Shown here in pieces: positions 1-6,109 of a stretch of DNA of 12,602 bases. The notes beneath the pieces were generated by a model. That model saw only the letters and a program-made list of their open reading frames with translations. It searched no databases and was not told where the DNA came from. Position 1 is the first letter of the stretch, and the number at the start of each line of letters is the position of its first letter. The DNA is from Kiritimatiellia bacterium (GTDB taxonomy: Bacteria > Verrucomicrobiota > Kiritimatiellia > RFP12 > UBA1067). A program made the translations under genes and the position numbers. Where the stretch lies: the NCBI GenBank assembly GCA_900771305.1, contig CAAGNL010000376.1, positions 1 through 12,602 of the forward strand, given 5' to 3'.

Positions 1-176
1 ACGAAAAAGGTTGTACGCATGCCGGGTCCGTCCCAGATCGCCATGCGCTTCGTATCCAGCATCAGGGGCACCTTAATCGGGCGTCCGTTCACCTTCGCCC
101 AGGCAAAGGGAACTGTTCCCAACGCCGCCAAAGCCGCAATCGAACCGCGGCAGAAATCACGTCTTGCACATGCCAT
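1..176 (-). CDS. TAT-signal protein, cut by window edge; possible activase-like motif
   Basis: Only the first 58 residues are in the window. I chose the ATG at 176 because GAGGAG lies 7 bases upstream of it; the ATG at 182 would almost touch that site. Residues 5-8 are RRDF, followed by an alanine-rich hydrophobic stretch ending in AWA at about residue 27. This is a twin-arginine type signal with a signal peptidase site. The last visible stretch reads DGPGMRTTFF (residues 49-58). It resembles the DGPGIRT motif found near the N-terminus of glycyl-radical activating enzymes (PflA-like radical SAM proteins), just before their CxxxCxxC cluster. The cysteine motif would fall outside the window. 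A radical SAM enzyme behind an export signal would be odd, so the match may be chance. The stop codon of the preceding gene overlaps this ribosome site, so the two are probably co-transcribed. Confidence 0.6.
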   Translation of the reverse strand, partial: MACARRDFCRGSIAALAALGTVPFAWAKVNGRPIKVPLMLDTKRMAIWDGPGMRTTFF

Positions 177-187
177 AGCCATTCTCC

Positions 188-376
188 TCAACTTTTGCGC
201 TCTTCCGTCTTCGCGGGGGCGAGCAGCGTATTCGCACCGACCATGCAGTCGGGGTTAAGAACGGTGAGAGCGAAACGGGAGCGCGCCATTCCCTGGACGG
301 GATGCTGGGCTGACAAGGCCGCGGGAACGGCCACCGAGGCGACCGTCGCACCCAGAAGAAATTCTCGCCGGTTCAT
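188..376 (-). CDS. Short TAT-exported protein, 62 residues, unknown function
   Basis: The protein opens with NRREFLLGA, a near-consensus twin-arginine motif. A hydrophobic region follows and ends in ALSA at about residue 23. The predicted mature part is only about 39 residues, with a single cysteine (Cys44, in NPDCMVG) and a charged tail ending ERKS. I do not recognise the family. The start is uncertain. The ATG at 376 lies 6 bases after the stop of the nitroreductase gene, while the in-frame ATG at 391 overlaps that gene by 10 bases. Neither has a strong ribosome site, so translational coupling is likely. Its own stop overlaps the ribosome site of the next TAT gene. It could be a small redox partner, a modified-peptide precursor, or the stub of a longer exported protein. 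Confidence 0.6.
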   Translation of the reverse strand: MNRREFLLGATVASVAVPAALSAQHPVQGMARSRFALTVLNPDCMVGANTLLAPAKTEERKS

Positions 377-381
377 CGAAG

Positions 382-1185
382 TCACAGCCATTCGATGCGT
401 GCGCCCTTCGAACGATTCACGCAGCGCGGGTAGTCGACAATGGGATCGCCGAAGAGCATCGCGTGGAACGGAACGCCACGCGGCACGCCAAAGATGTCCG
501 CCGCTTCCGGAATCGCCTCGAAGATGTGCGTGAGGAAGCCGAACCAGGTCGTTCCGATGCCATGCGCCTGGGCGAGGAGGTCGAAGTACGCGCAGGCCGC
601 ATCACAGTCGACCTGCGGCGTCACCGCCTTGGGGTCGCCGTAGACGATCAGCACATGCGGCGCGCCGCGGAAGATGGCGTCCGACGTCGGACTCTTCTGC
701 CAGCTCTTCGTGATGTTCTGCAGCATCGTCGGAAGCTTCTCCAGATTCGCCGAGAGGAGCTCCATCACCTTCTGGCGGCAATCGGCGAGCTTCTTCTTGT
801 CGTCGACGACCTTGAAGACGAGATGGCGGATGTTGCAGCCGGTCGGCACATATTTGAGCGTCTCGAGGAGATCCTCGATCTCGCCGCGGGGGATGTTCTC
901 CTGCACGTACTGGCGGATCGAGCGCCGCGTCTTGAGCAGGTTCGCGACTTCGCCCGGCGGCGGAACGGCCATCAGCTCCGTCGGAAGGCAGTCGTCCGCT
1001 CCCACGCCGTTCAGCGTGATCGCGCCGCGCGGACACACCGCCACACAGTGCTGGCAGTCGATGCAGCCGTCTTCCTTGCCCGCACGCACAACGGGCTTGC
1101 CGTTTTCCATCTTGAGGAGCCACATCGGGCAGTCCTTGGTGCACTTGCCGCAGCCGATGCACGTCGCATTCACTTCAAATTTCAT
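382..1185 (-). CDS. Ferredoxin-nitroreductase fusion protein
   Basis: The 267-residue protein begins with a two-cluster ferredoxin domain. Cys9, 12, 15 and 19 form CxxCxxCxxxCP, and Cys41, 44, 47 and 51 form the second set. A nitroreductase-family flavin domain follows, opening with KTRRSIRQY at residues 85-93 and running to the C-terminus (GDPIVDYPR near the end). Members of this family use FMN and take electrons from the 4Fe-4S clusters to reduce nitro, quinone or other substrates in the anaerobic cytoplasm. The substrate cannot be read from sequence. The start at 1185 is supported by AAAGGA about 8 bases upstream; an in-frame extension to 1281 has no such site and no homology. It lies 23 bases after a 61-codon ORF and is followed directly by two TAT-signal genes, so it is probably the third gene of an operon. 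Confidence 0.9.
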   Translation of the reverse strand: MKFEVNATCIGCGKCTKDCPMWLLKMENGKPVVRAGKEDGCIDCQHCVAVCPRGAITLNGVGADDCLPTELMAVPPPGEVANLLKTRRSIRQYVQENIPRGEIEDLLETLKYVPTGCNIRHLVFKVVDDKKKLADCRQKVMELLSANLEKLPTMLQNITKSWQKSPTSDAIFRGAPHVLIVYGDPKAVTPQVDCDAACAYFDLLAQAHGIGTTWFGFLTHIFEAIPEAADIFGVPRGVPFHAMLFGDPIVDYPRCVNRSKGARIEWL

Positions 1186-1208
1186 CTCATTGGTCCTTTC
1201 GATAAGAT

Positions 1209-1394
1209 TTAGCGGAAAAGCAGCACCGTCCCCTTGGACAATCCCAACTTGAGGTCGTGGCCGCTCTTGAAGACACTCCACACGCCACTTCCTGGAATGG
1301 TGACAGACGGCAGCGATCCCGTCACCTCGCCCTCCACCGTGGCAATGACCATCGCCGCACCCGTTGTCGGCAGTGCTGTCCCCTCGCTGCTCAT
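1209..1394 (-). CDS. 61-residue overlapping ORF or shifted tail of the preceding glycosidase
   Basis: The ATG overlaps the stop codon of the upstream glycosidase gene in an ATGA arrangement, typical of translational coupling. Third codon positions are mostly G or C, as in neighbouring genes. The peptide is rich in alternating hydrophobic residues (VIATVEGEVTGS, VWSVFKSG), which suggests beta strands and no signal peptide. It could be a small independent gene, perhaps starting at the internal ATG (residue 15). It could also be the C-terminal beta domain of the glycosidase, separated by a one-base frameshift. I cannot decide between these. Without it, 205 bases between the glycosidase and the nitroreductase would hold no gene. 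Confidence 0.4.
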   Translation of the reverse strand: MSSEGTALPTTGAAMVIATVEGEVTGSLPSVTIPGSGVWSVFKSGHDLKLGLSKGTVLLFR

Positions 1395-2884
1395 TCCTTG
1401 ACTACGAGCGACCGTTCGGTCAGCACCACCGGCGCATCGTAATACGGCACGTTCTCGAACAGTCCGCCCTTCGAGTTCCAGTTGATGAACATGCGCGAAG
1501 GCACCTCGTAGATCGCGCCCGTCACCATGTCGATCCAGACGGGATTCTTGAACTCGACGCCTCGCACCTCCAGGGTCGTGCGGCAGACCACATTCTCATT
1601 CACCGGGTGGTTCGACGCGTCCCAGAAGGCGACAAGCGGAATGCCCGTCTCCTTCTGCTTGAAGGTATAGACGGCCAGTCCGTCCGCCGTTTCGCCTCTG
1701 ACGAGCCTGGCGAAGAATTTAACAGGCTCGATGGTCGTGTCGAACAGCGTCGCGATGTTCTGCACCGTGTAGTAGGCGCTCTTCACCTTCGTGACCTCGA
1801 GCTGGTCGTTGCACTTCACGAGACCCATGCGCTTCATGAAGCGGTCGGGGCGCGTCCGCACCCAATACTTGGGGATGTGGCGACAATAGCGCTCGGGGAA
1901 GTCATAACATGGGTCGTACATCGTGAAGACGAGCGAGTCGAAGTCATGGCCGAGATCGCCGATCAGACGACGGGCATCCCACTTCGCCTGCGTCAGCTCC
2001 GAATTCCACTTCAGGGAGGAGATCGCCGCCGAAAAGTGCGGATCGCTCGTCGCGCCGGACTCGCCGTTCCAGATGCGCAGATGCGGAGCCTCCTGGCGGA
2101 CGTAGGCCGCCCAGGCATCGGCCGACTTCTCGTAATACGTATCGGGGTTCGGCGAATAGTCGTGCATGACGACCCAGTGGAAGAGCTTCATCGCATCCTG
2201 TTCCTTGAAGACCTTGAAGCAGGCCTTCGTGTACTTGAGGTCCGGCCAGCTGATCACCAACATGCCGATCTTCGCATCTGGGATGTGCTTCTTGATGATG
2301 CGCGCCGTGCGGATGTTGTTGTCCGCCACGACGTCGGGCTTGTTGACGCCGCCGTTCGAGGGCTCGTTCCAGCAGGCCCAGTTCTTGACCTGCGGATAGC
2401 GCTTCACAAGCTGTTCGACATAGTTGTCCCAGGCCTTCAGCGCAACCTCGCCCTGGGGCATACCGTCCGAAAGCGATGCTCCACCCGCGCCCGGATAGGC
2501 TGGATTTCCATAGCTCGTCTCGAGCAGCGGCTCCATGCCGTTCTCGATGAGCCAGTTCACCTGACGGTCCAGCCAGCCCCAGTTCCACTTGCCGGGCTCC
2601 GGCTCAAGCTTCGCCCAGCCGGCATGCAGACGCACGCGGGCAATGCCGAGCGGAGGCATATACTCCTTGAAATTCTCGAAGTCGCCGTATTCACGCGGCA
2701 GCATCTCGCAGCCCAGCGCCAGACGTGATGGGCCTATCTCCTTCGCCGAACGCGGCACGAGCGTGCCAATCCGGTCCAACTGCGGATCGAGCGTCGTCTG
2801 CACGCGATCGTGCGCCTCGTCGATCATCGGCTTCGCCCAAATCGCCATCGGCACCAGAGCCGCCAGAATCAAAGTCTTCTTCAT
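1391..2884 (-). CDS. Exported clan GH-A glycoside hydrolase (GH39/GH5-like)
   Basis: The 497-residue protein has a type I signal peptide (MKK, hydrophobic core, cleavage after about AIWA at residue 17). The catalytic barrel spans about residues 55-350. CWNEPSNGG carries the probable acid/base Glu174, and IWNGESGA carries the probable nucleophile Glu275. HDYS at 241-244 lies in the region expected for strand 6. These spacings are typical of retaining clan GH-A enzymes. A C-terminal region of about 140 residues looks beta-rich (AVYTFKQ, IPLVAFWDAS, WIDMVTGAIYEV). The exact family and substrate are not visible; a GH39-like xylosidase or related activity is one option. AAGGGA lies about 6 bases upstream of the ATG. 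The gene starts the downstream cluster with the nitroreductase and TAT genes. Confidence 0.85.
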   Translation of the reverse strand: MKKTLILAALVPMAIWAKPMIDEAHDRVQTTLDPQLDRIGTLVPRSAKEIGPSRLALGCEMLPREYGDFENFKEYMPPLGIARVRLHAGWAKLEPEPGKWNWGWLDRQVNWLIENGMEPLLETSYGNPAYPGAGGASLSDGMPQGEVALKAWDNYVEQLVKRYPQVKNWACWNEPSNGGVNKPDVVADNNIRTARIIKKHIPDAKIGMLVISWPDLKYTKACFKVFKEQDAMKLFHWVVMHDYSPNPDTYYEKSADAWAAYVRQEAPHLRIWNGESGATSDPHFSAAISSLKWNSELTQAKWDARRLIGDLGHDFDSLVFTMYDPCYDFPERYCRHIPKYWVRTRPDRFMKRMGLVKCNDQLEVTKVKSAYYTVQNIATLFDTTIEPVKFFARLVRGETADGLAVYTFKQKETGIPLVAFWDASNHPVNENVVCRTTLEVRGVEFKNPVWIDMVTGAIYEVPSRMFINWNSKGGLFENVPYYDAPVVLTERSLVVKE

Positions 2885-2940
2885 CTACGTTCCCTTTCCA
2901 TCAGTTCACAAGGCAGTTGCTCCAGACTAAAAGCTGAGAG

Positions 2941-3309
2941 CTATTTCTTCTCCCAGTACTTCACGTTGTACGGATCATTTGCGATCCAGTCCTTGTTGTA
3001 CTTGAGAAGGCACACGCCGATGCCACTATCCACGGGCAGCTCAACGCCCGTGATGGTGCGCGCCTCGTCCGAGCCGAGGAAGCGCACGGCGGCGGCGATT
3101 TCCTCCGGAGAGGACTCCTTGCCCGCCGGATAGCGGTCGCGACGTCCCTGCACCTGCTCGGGAGTGAGGGGGTCCCAGCGATCCGTCCGGATCGCGCCAG
3201 CGAGAATCGCGTTCGCCGTGATGCCCTTGCAGCCGAGTTCGACAGCCGGTCGCCGAGGATTCCGGCAAACGGCAACGCCTCCACCCATTCTAAAACTGTC
3301 ATTTTCCAT
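2941..3309 (-). pseudogene. Remnant of a short-chain dehydrogenase/reductase (C-terminal part)
   Basis: Recognisable homology starts at AVELGCKGITANAI. It continues through RYPAGKESSPEEIAAAVRFLG and ITGVELPVDSGIG, the usual C-terminal signature of SDR enzymes. It ends with an extra tail ending YWEKK. The N-terminal 150 or so residues are absent: no TGxxxGxG nucleotide motif, no NNAG and no catalytic YxxxK. The residues before AVELG (CRNPRRP) do not match the expected helix, and there is no clear ribosome site upstream. VDSGIG replaces the usual VDGG. It lies between two glycosidase genes, so the intact enzyme may have acted on a released sugar. It is almost certainly inactive. Confidence 0.75.
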
Positions 3310-3391
3310 GTCGCGATTATCTCAAATACACAGAAACCCGTCAAGTACACGACAAGTGCCATGCTCGAAGACAAGGCCCCATGGCGTTCTA

Positions 3392-4576
3392 TCACCTTTT
3401 TCCGTCTCCGGCGAAGTCTTCATCTGCGAGTTTGTTGAAGCGCGTCATCAAATCGATTTCCTTGGGATCGTACGGCCGCAGGGAAGGCCGCAGCAAGTCA
3501 TGGAACCACTTCGTCAGGTCATACTCGTTCGCGCGCGGATCGCCCTTGTCGACCTGCGCCCACATGCTCTCCCACGGCTCGTAGGTCTGGTATTTGCCCG
3601 CGACGAAACCCCAATTGATCGCCCCAATCTTCTCGAGATACATCAACGGATAGTTGTCGAAGACGTCATTGTGCTTGATGCGCGCGAGCCACTCGGTGTT
3701 GACAAGCGGGCGTCCATAGTGGCGCTTCAACTTGCCGATGAGGCGGACATGGTCCTCGAACCTCGAGTAGCAATGATAGGAGATGATATCCGACAGCTGA
3801 CCGGCAAGGATCTGGGCCTTGTTGGACCCCTTCCCGCTGATGCCGTAATCTCCCGACCAGAGATCTGCGGCGAGCGGATGAATGGGGTCGATCTTCCAGG
3901 CGAGCTGGAACATCTCGCGCAGCGGCTCCACGCTTGCCGTGCCACGGCTGGAGTTGCCGGGCTCGTTCCAGACGTTCCAGAAGAGAATGCGTGGGTCCGT
4001 ACGGTATTTCAGAAGAAGTTCCTCGCACATCCTGTAGAACTTCGGCTTCAGCTCGGGATCGTCCACCTGGGAGTGCCCCATCTGGCCCGGGAAACTGCCA
4101 TGCTGGCTCTGCTTGCGTCCACCATGGTAGCCGATGTCGCACGGCTGCGGCCCCGGCTTCGGGAGCTGCCAGATCTGCTTCGGGCGCATGCAGTCGTTGC
4201 CGAGAACGACAATCGCGCGCATCTTGTGCTTGTCGAGAATCTGGAGCGCCAGCTCAAAGCGCGCCATGAAGCCGTCGTGGTCCGCAAGCCAGATGCCGAA
4301 CCCCTGAAGCTCCACGAGAATGCGCATCGCATTGAACCCGATCTTCTCGCCGACAGCAAGTTCGCGGTCCATCTCCTCGAAATGCTCCTTAGCGCCGAGC
4401 GCCTGCCACTGGTCCGCGCGGTTCGCGCAGCTGGCGGGCATGTAGTTGCAGCCGCGGATCCAGGGCTGCCTGTCGTACCATTTCCAGGCCTGTTCCTTCG
4501 TCCAGGGCCCCGTACGCTCGGCCCACACGCCGCACGCCGTGCACAACACGGCAATCGCAAACAGCAACTTCTTCAT
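3392..4576 (-). CDS. Exported GH5-like glycoside hydrolase
   Basis: The 394-residue protein has a signal peptide (MKKLLFAIAV..., cleavage after about GVWA at residue 19). The rest is one clan GH-A barrel. WNVWNEPG gives the probable acid/base Glu205, SYHCYS gives His268 and Tyr270, and LVNTEWLAR gives the probable nucleophile Glu295. NWGFVAGKYQTYEPW at 321-335 is a substrate-side motif common in proteins often annotated as cellulase or 1,4-beta-xylanase family. Real substrate specificity is unknown. The start is set by AAGGA about 9 bases before the ATG; an in-frame extension to 4660 has no such site and runs into the repeats. It is followed by the dehydrogenase remnant and preceded by the REPIN-like region. 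Confidence 0.88.
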   Translation of the reverse strand: MKKLLFAIAVLCTACGVWAERTGPWTKEQAWKWYDRQPWIRGCNYMPASCANRADQWQALGAKEHFEEMDRELAVGEKIGFNAMRILVELQGFGIWLADHDGFMARFELALQILDKHKMRAIVVLGNDCMRPKQIWQLPKPGPQPCDIGYHGGRKQSQHGSFPGQMGHSQVDDPELKPKFYRMCEELLLKYRTDPRILFWNVWNEPGNSSRGTASVEPLREMFQLAWKIDPIHPLAADLWSGDYGISGKGSNKAQILAGQLSDIISYHCYSRFEDHVRLIGKLKRHYGRPLVNTEWLARIKHNDVFDNYPLMYLEKIGAINWGFVAGKYQTYEPWESMWAQVDKGDPRANEYDLTKWFHDLLRPSLRPYDPKEIDLMTRFNKLADEDFAGDGKR

Positions 4577-4633
4577 GAAAAGAATCCTTCTAGATGGTGA
4601 AATTTCTATGAAATTTTTCTCATGGTCTCGGAA
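4577..4633. other. AT-rich leader of the GH5-like gene with a paired 8-base direct repeat
   Basis: This short AT-rich gap lies between the glycosidase start and the repeat region. It contains TGAAATTT twice, at 4598-4605 and 4609-4616, with an 11-base period. That is one helical turn, which would suit a dimeric regulator. I see no clear -35/-10 pair for the gene. Confidence 0.3.
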
Positions 4634-4656
4634 GACAACAAGCGTACAACAACAAG
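4634..4656 (+). repeat. REP-like 23-bp element, copy A (left arm of pair A)
   Basis: The element has the form GACAACAAG, then six bases (CGTACA), then ACAACAAG. It pairs with the inverted copy at 4728-4750, leaving 71 bases between. The same element occurs five times in the window, all within or flanking the transposase gene. Confidence 0.7.
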
Positions 4657-4660
4657 CCAA

Positions 4661-4730
4661 CGCCCGCCTTGCCGCGCATACAGAAGCCAGCGCCCGTCTT
4701 GCCGCGCATACAGAAGCCAGCGCCCGCCTT
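4661..4730 (+). repeat. 30-bp tandem repeat, about 2.3 copies
   Basis: Unit one (4661-4690) and unit two (4691-4720) differ at a single base (GCCTT versus GTCTT). A third partial unit (4721-4730) repeats the first ten bases of unit one. The array fills the space between the two inverted arms of REP-like pair A. Its 30-base period is a whole number of codons, but no convincing gene covers it. It probably arose by slippage or unequal exchange. Confidence 0.85.
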
Positions 4731-4750
4731 GTTGTAGGACGCTTGTTGTC
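4728..4750 (-). repeat. REP-like 23-bp element, copy A' (right arm of pair A)
   Basis: This is an inverted copy of the element at 4634-4656; on the minus strand it reads GACAACAAG, CGTCCT, ACAACAAG. It overlaps the last bases of the transposase gene, including part of the stop codon. Confidence 0.7.
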
Positions 4751-5951
4751 ATTCGCCCCTCTTCACGTTTACTGCGAAATCCGCAATGGCCTCCGAAGCC
4801 AGATTCAACGCCTCAAACCGGGCCTTGCCATAATGGCTGCGCTCAACCTGCCCACCTGGTTCCGGTGCAAATGGCGAAAGAACCAGCAGCCGCCCCGCCG
4901 CACAGACATCGAAATCGCGACCCGACGGTTTGAAATACCGCCCCATCCCCTCGGGGATCACCTGCACGATACAGCCACCCGACTCCAAAGCGGCAGTCTT
5001 CGCGGCCTTCTCACCCGGCGAGATGAAGGCCCCGACCAACACCGCGCCGCGCGCGGCCTTGCCACGCAGACGCTCCAACACCGAGTCGAGCGTTTGCGGA
5101 GAGGCCGTGCGCGAAATGCGCACACTCAGCAAAAGCTGCTCATCCAGGAGAAAGGGATTGCCCACCGCCGTCCAGGCAATCTCCCTGTCCTTGTTGTCGC
5201 GCGCTTGTTGTCTCTCGCCGCTCGCGAAGGCAGACTGGAGCCGATTCGCCCTGCGAGGCTTCAGAATCTCATCGCCGCTCTCGAGATCCCAGCACTCGCG
5301 GCCCTCGTCGACAATCTCAGTGCGATAATCCCACTGGTCGACATCTCCGATTTCGACCAATCTCGCCGTCGCCCGTGTCAATCGCCAATGGCGAAAACCC
5401 AACACCTTTCTAAAAAGACCTGGATTGTTGTCCTTGATCCAGCGACGCTTGGCGTTTGAAAGCACATAATAGATCTGCCGATCCAGCTGGCCACGCGCGA
5501 GGCAGATCGAATCCCGCCACAGCGGAGCCCATAGCCGCCGACCGGCACGTCGCTCGCACTCCGCGGCGAACCACGCAACGACCTCCTCCAGATCGGCAAG
5601 CCCGTCCTGGGTGACATAGACGATCCCGTGGAAATGATCCGGCATGATCGCATTGTAGGTCGCGCGCACGCCGGGGAAGCGCCGCTCAACAGCCTGCCAG
5701 GCATCATAGACGGCCTTGCCAATCTCATTCCGCTCGACACCCCATTCCCGAAGCTGGCCCAAGAGGCTGCGGCGTGGCTGGGTGACCAGCGTGATCATAT
5801 AGTTGCACTTGCAATCGTAGCGCCAGCCGAGCAGGCCCTTGTGGCGGAGGGGCGTGACAACAGGCGTACGACAACAAGACTGCACACCCCCTTGTCGCTG
5901 TGCGCCTGGAGTCATCTCCCCATCTTGTTGTTGTTGTGCGCTTGTTGCCAT
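4749..5951 (-). CDS. RAYT-type HUH transposase fused to a DprA/SLOG-like domain
   Basis: The N-terminal part matches REP-associated tyrosine transposases. It has RHKG...YMITLVTQPRR, then the HUH motif in MPDHFHGI (His106 and His108, counted from the ATG at 5951). Next comes IYYVLSNAKRRW with a candidate catalytic tyrosine at 161 or 162. RAYTs cut and join single-stranded REP hairpins. The C-terminal half, about residues 260-395, runs AVGNPFLL, GAVLVGAFISPGEKAA, GGCIVQVIPEG, AAGRLLVLSPF and KARFEALNLASEAIADFAV. This order resembles the Rossmann-like fold of DprA/Smf (SLOG superfamily), which binds single-stranded DNA or nucleotides. The length, 400 residues, is roughly double a usual RAYT. The start is uncertain: ATG 5951, ATG 5915 and GTG 5885 are all in frame, and the first 30 or so residues are glutamine-rich because they are encoded by REP-like repeats. 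Confidence 0.8.
   Translation of the reverse strand: MATSAQQQQDGEMTPGAQRQGGVQSCCRTPVVTPLRHKGLLGWRYDCKCNYMITLVTQPRRSLLGQLREWGVERNEIGKAVYDAWQAVERRFPGVRATYNAIMPDHFHGIVYVTQDGLADLEEVVAWFAAECERRAGRRLWAPLWRDSICLARGQLDRQIYYVLSNAKRRWIKDNNPGLFRKVLGFRHWRLTRATARLVEIGDVDQWDYRTEIVDEGRECWDLESGDEILKPRRANRLQSAFASGERQQARDNKDREIAWTAVGNPFLLDEQLLLSVRISRTASPQTLDSVLERLRGKAARGAVLVGAFISPGEKAAKTAALESGGCIVQVIPEGMGRYFKPSGRDFDVCAAGRLLVLSPFAPEPGGQVERSHYGKARFEALNLASEAIADFAVNVKRGE
5190..5212 (-). repeat. REP-like 23-bp element, solitary copy C inside the transposase gene
   Basis: On the minus strand it reads GACAACAAG, CGCGCG, ACAACAAG. It has the same form as copies A' and B' but no inverted partner nearby. It encodes the linker between the transposase and DprA-like parts (residues near ERQQARDNKD). 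Confidence 0.6.
5856..5878 (+). repeat. REP-like 23-bp element, copy B (left arm of pair B)
   Basis: It reads GACAACAGG, CGTACG, ACAACAAG, one base off the core. It is inverted relative to the copy at 5924-5949, with 45 bases between. The pair lies at the 5' end of the transposase gene, mirroring pair A at its 3' end. Confidence 0.65.
5924..5949 (-). repeat. REP-like element, copy B' (right arm of pair B, 3-base expansion)
   Basis: On the minus strand it reads GGCAACAAG, CGCACA, ACAACAACAAG. It is 26 bases long because one CAA is added. Translated in the transposase frame it gives the run of glutamines after MATSA, so the true start of the protein may lie downstream of this repeat. Confidence 0.6.
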
Positions 5952-5965
5952 ACCAGGCTCGAGGC

Positions 5966-6109
5966 CTATTTGATCTCGCGAAGGATGCGGTCGGTCCAGA
6001 GGTGATCCGCCTTCAGCTTCAGGCACTCCGCAGGAGAGGCCTTCGCCGCCGCGGCGAGCGAGATAAGACCTGTACAGCAGGAGACCAGGAGAATCTTCGC
6101 GTTGATCAT
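5966..6109 (-). CDS. 47-residue ORF with signal peptide, possibly a truncated exported gene
   Basis: The ATG overlaps the stop of the upstream U32-like ORF in an ATGA arrangement. The product has a short hydrophobic signal (ILLVSCCTGLISLAAAAKA) and then only about 22 residues, ending TDRILREIK. A mature protein this short is unusual for an exported enzyme. The stop lies 14 bases before the transposase start and 16 bases from REP-like copy B'. The ORF may therefore be the 5' stub of a gene interrupted by the transposase unit. The reading frame is also open upstream of the ATG, so a different start is possible. I do not recognise a family. Confidence 0.45.
   Translation of the reverse strand: MINAKILLVSCCTGLISLAAAAKASPAECLKLKADHLWTDRILREIK

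Noticed and set aside
463..1212. Plus-strand open frame of 249 codons opposite the nitroreductase
   Set aside because: The minus strand has two complete ferredoxin cysteine sets, so this frame is a shadow.
1364..4600. Plus-strand open frames of 454 and 478 codons opposite the two smaller glycosidases
   Set aside because: Same antisense effect; compositions rich in R, H and V with no recognisable domains.
4634..4750. CRISPR array
   Set aside because: The 30-bp units are directly adjacent with no unique spacers, and no cas genes are present.
4446..5459. Plus-strand open frame of 337 codons across the tandem repeats and transposase
   Set aside because: It overlaps the transposase in antisense; the repeated ARLAAHTEAS stretch is just the 30-bp repeat translated.
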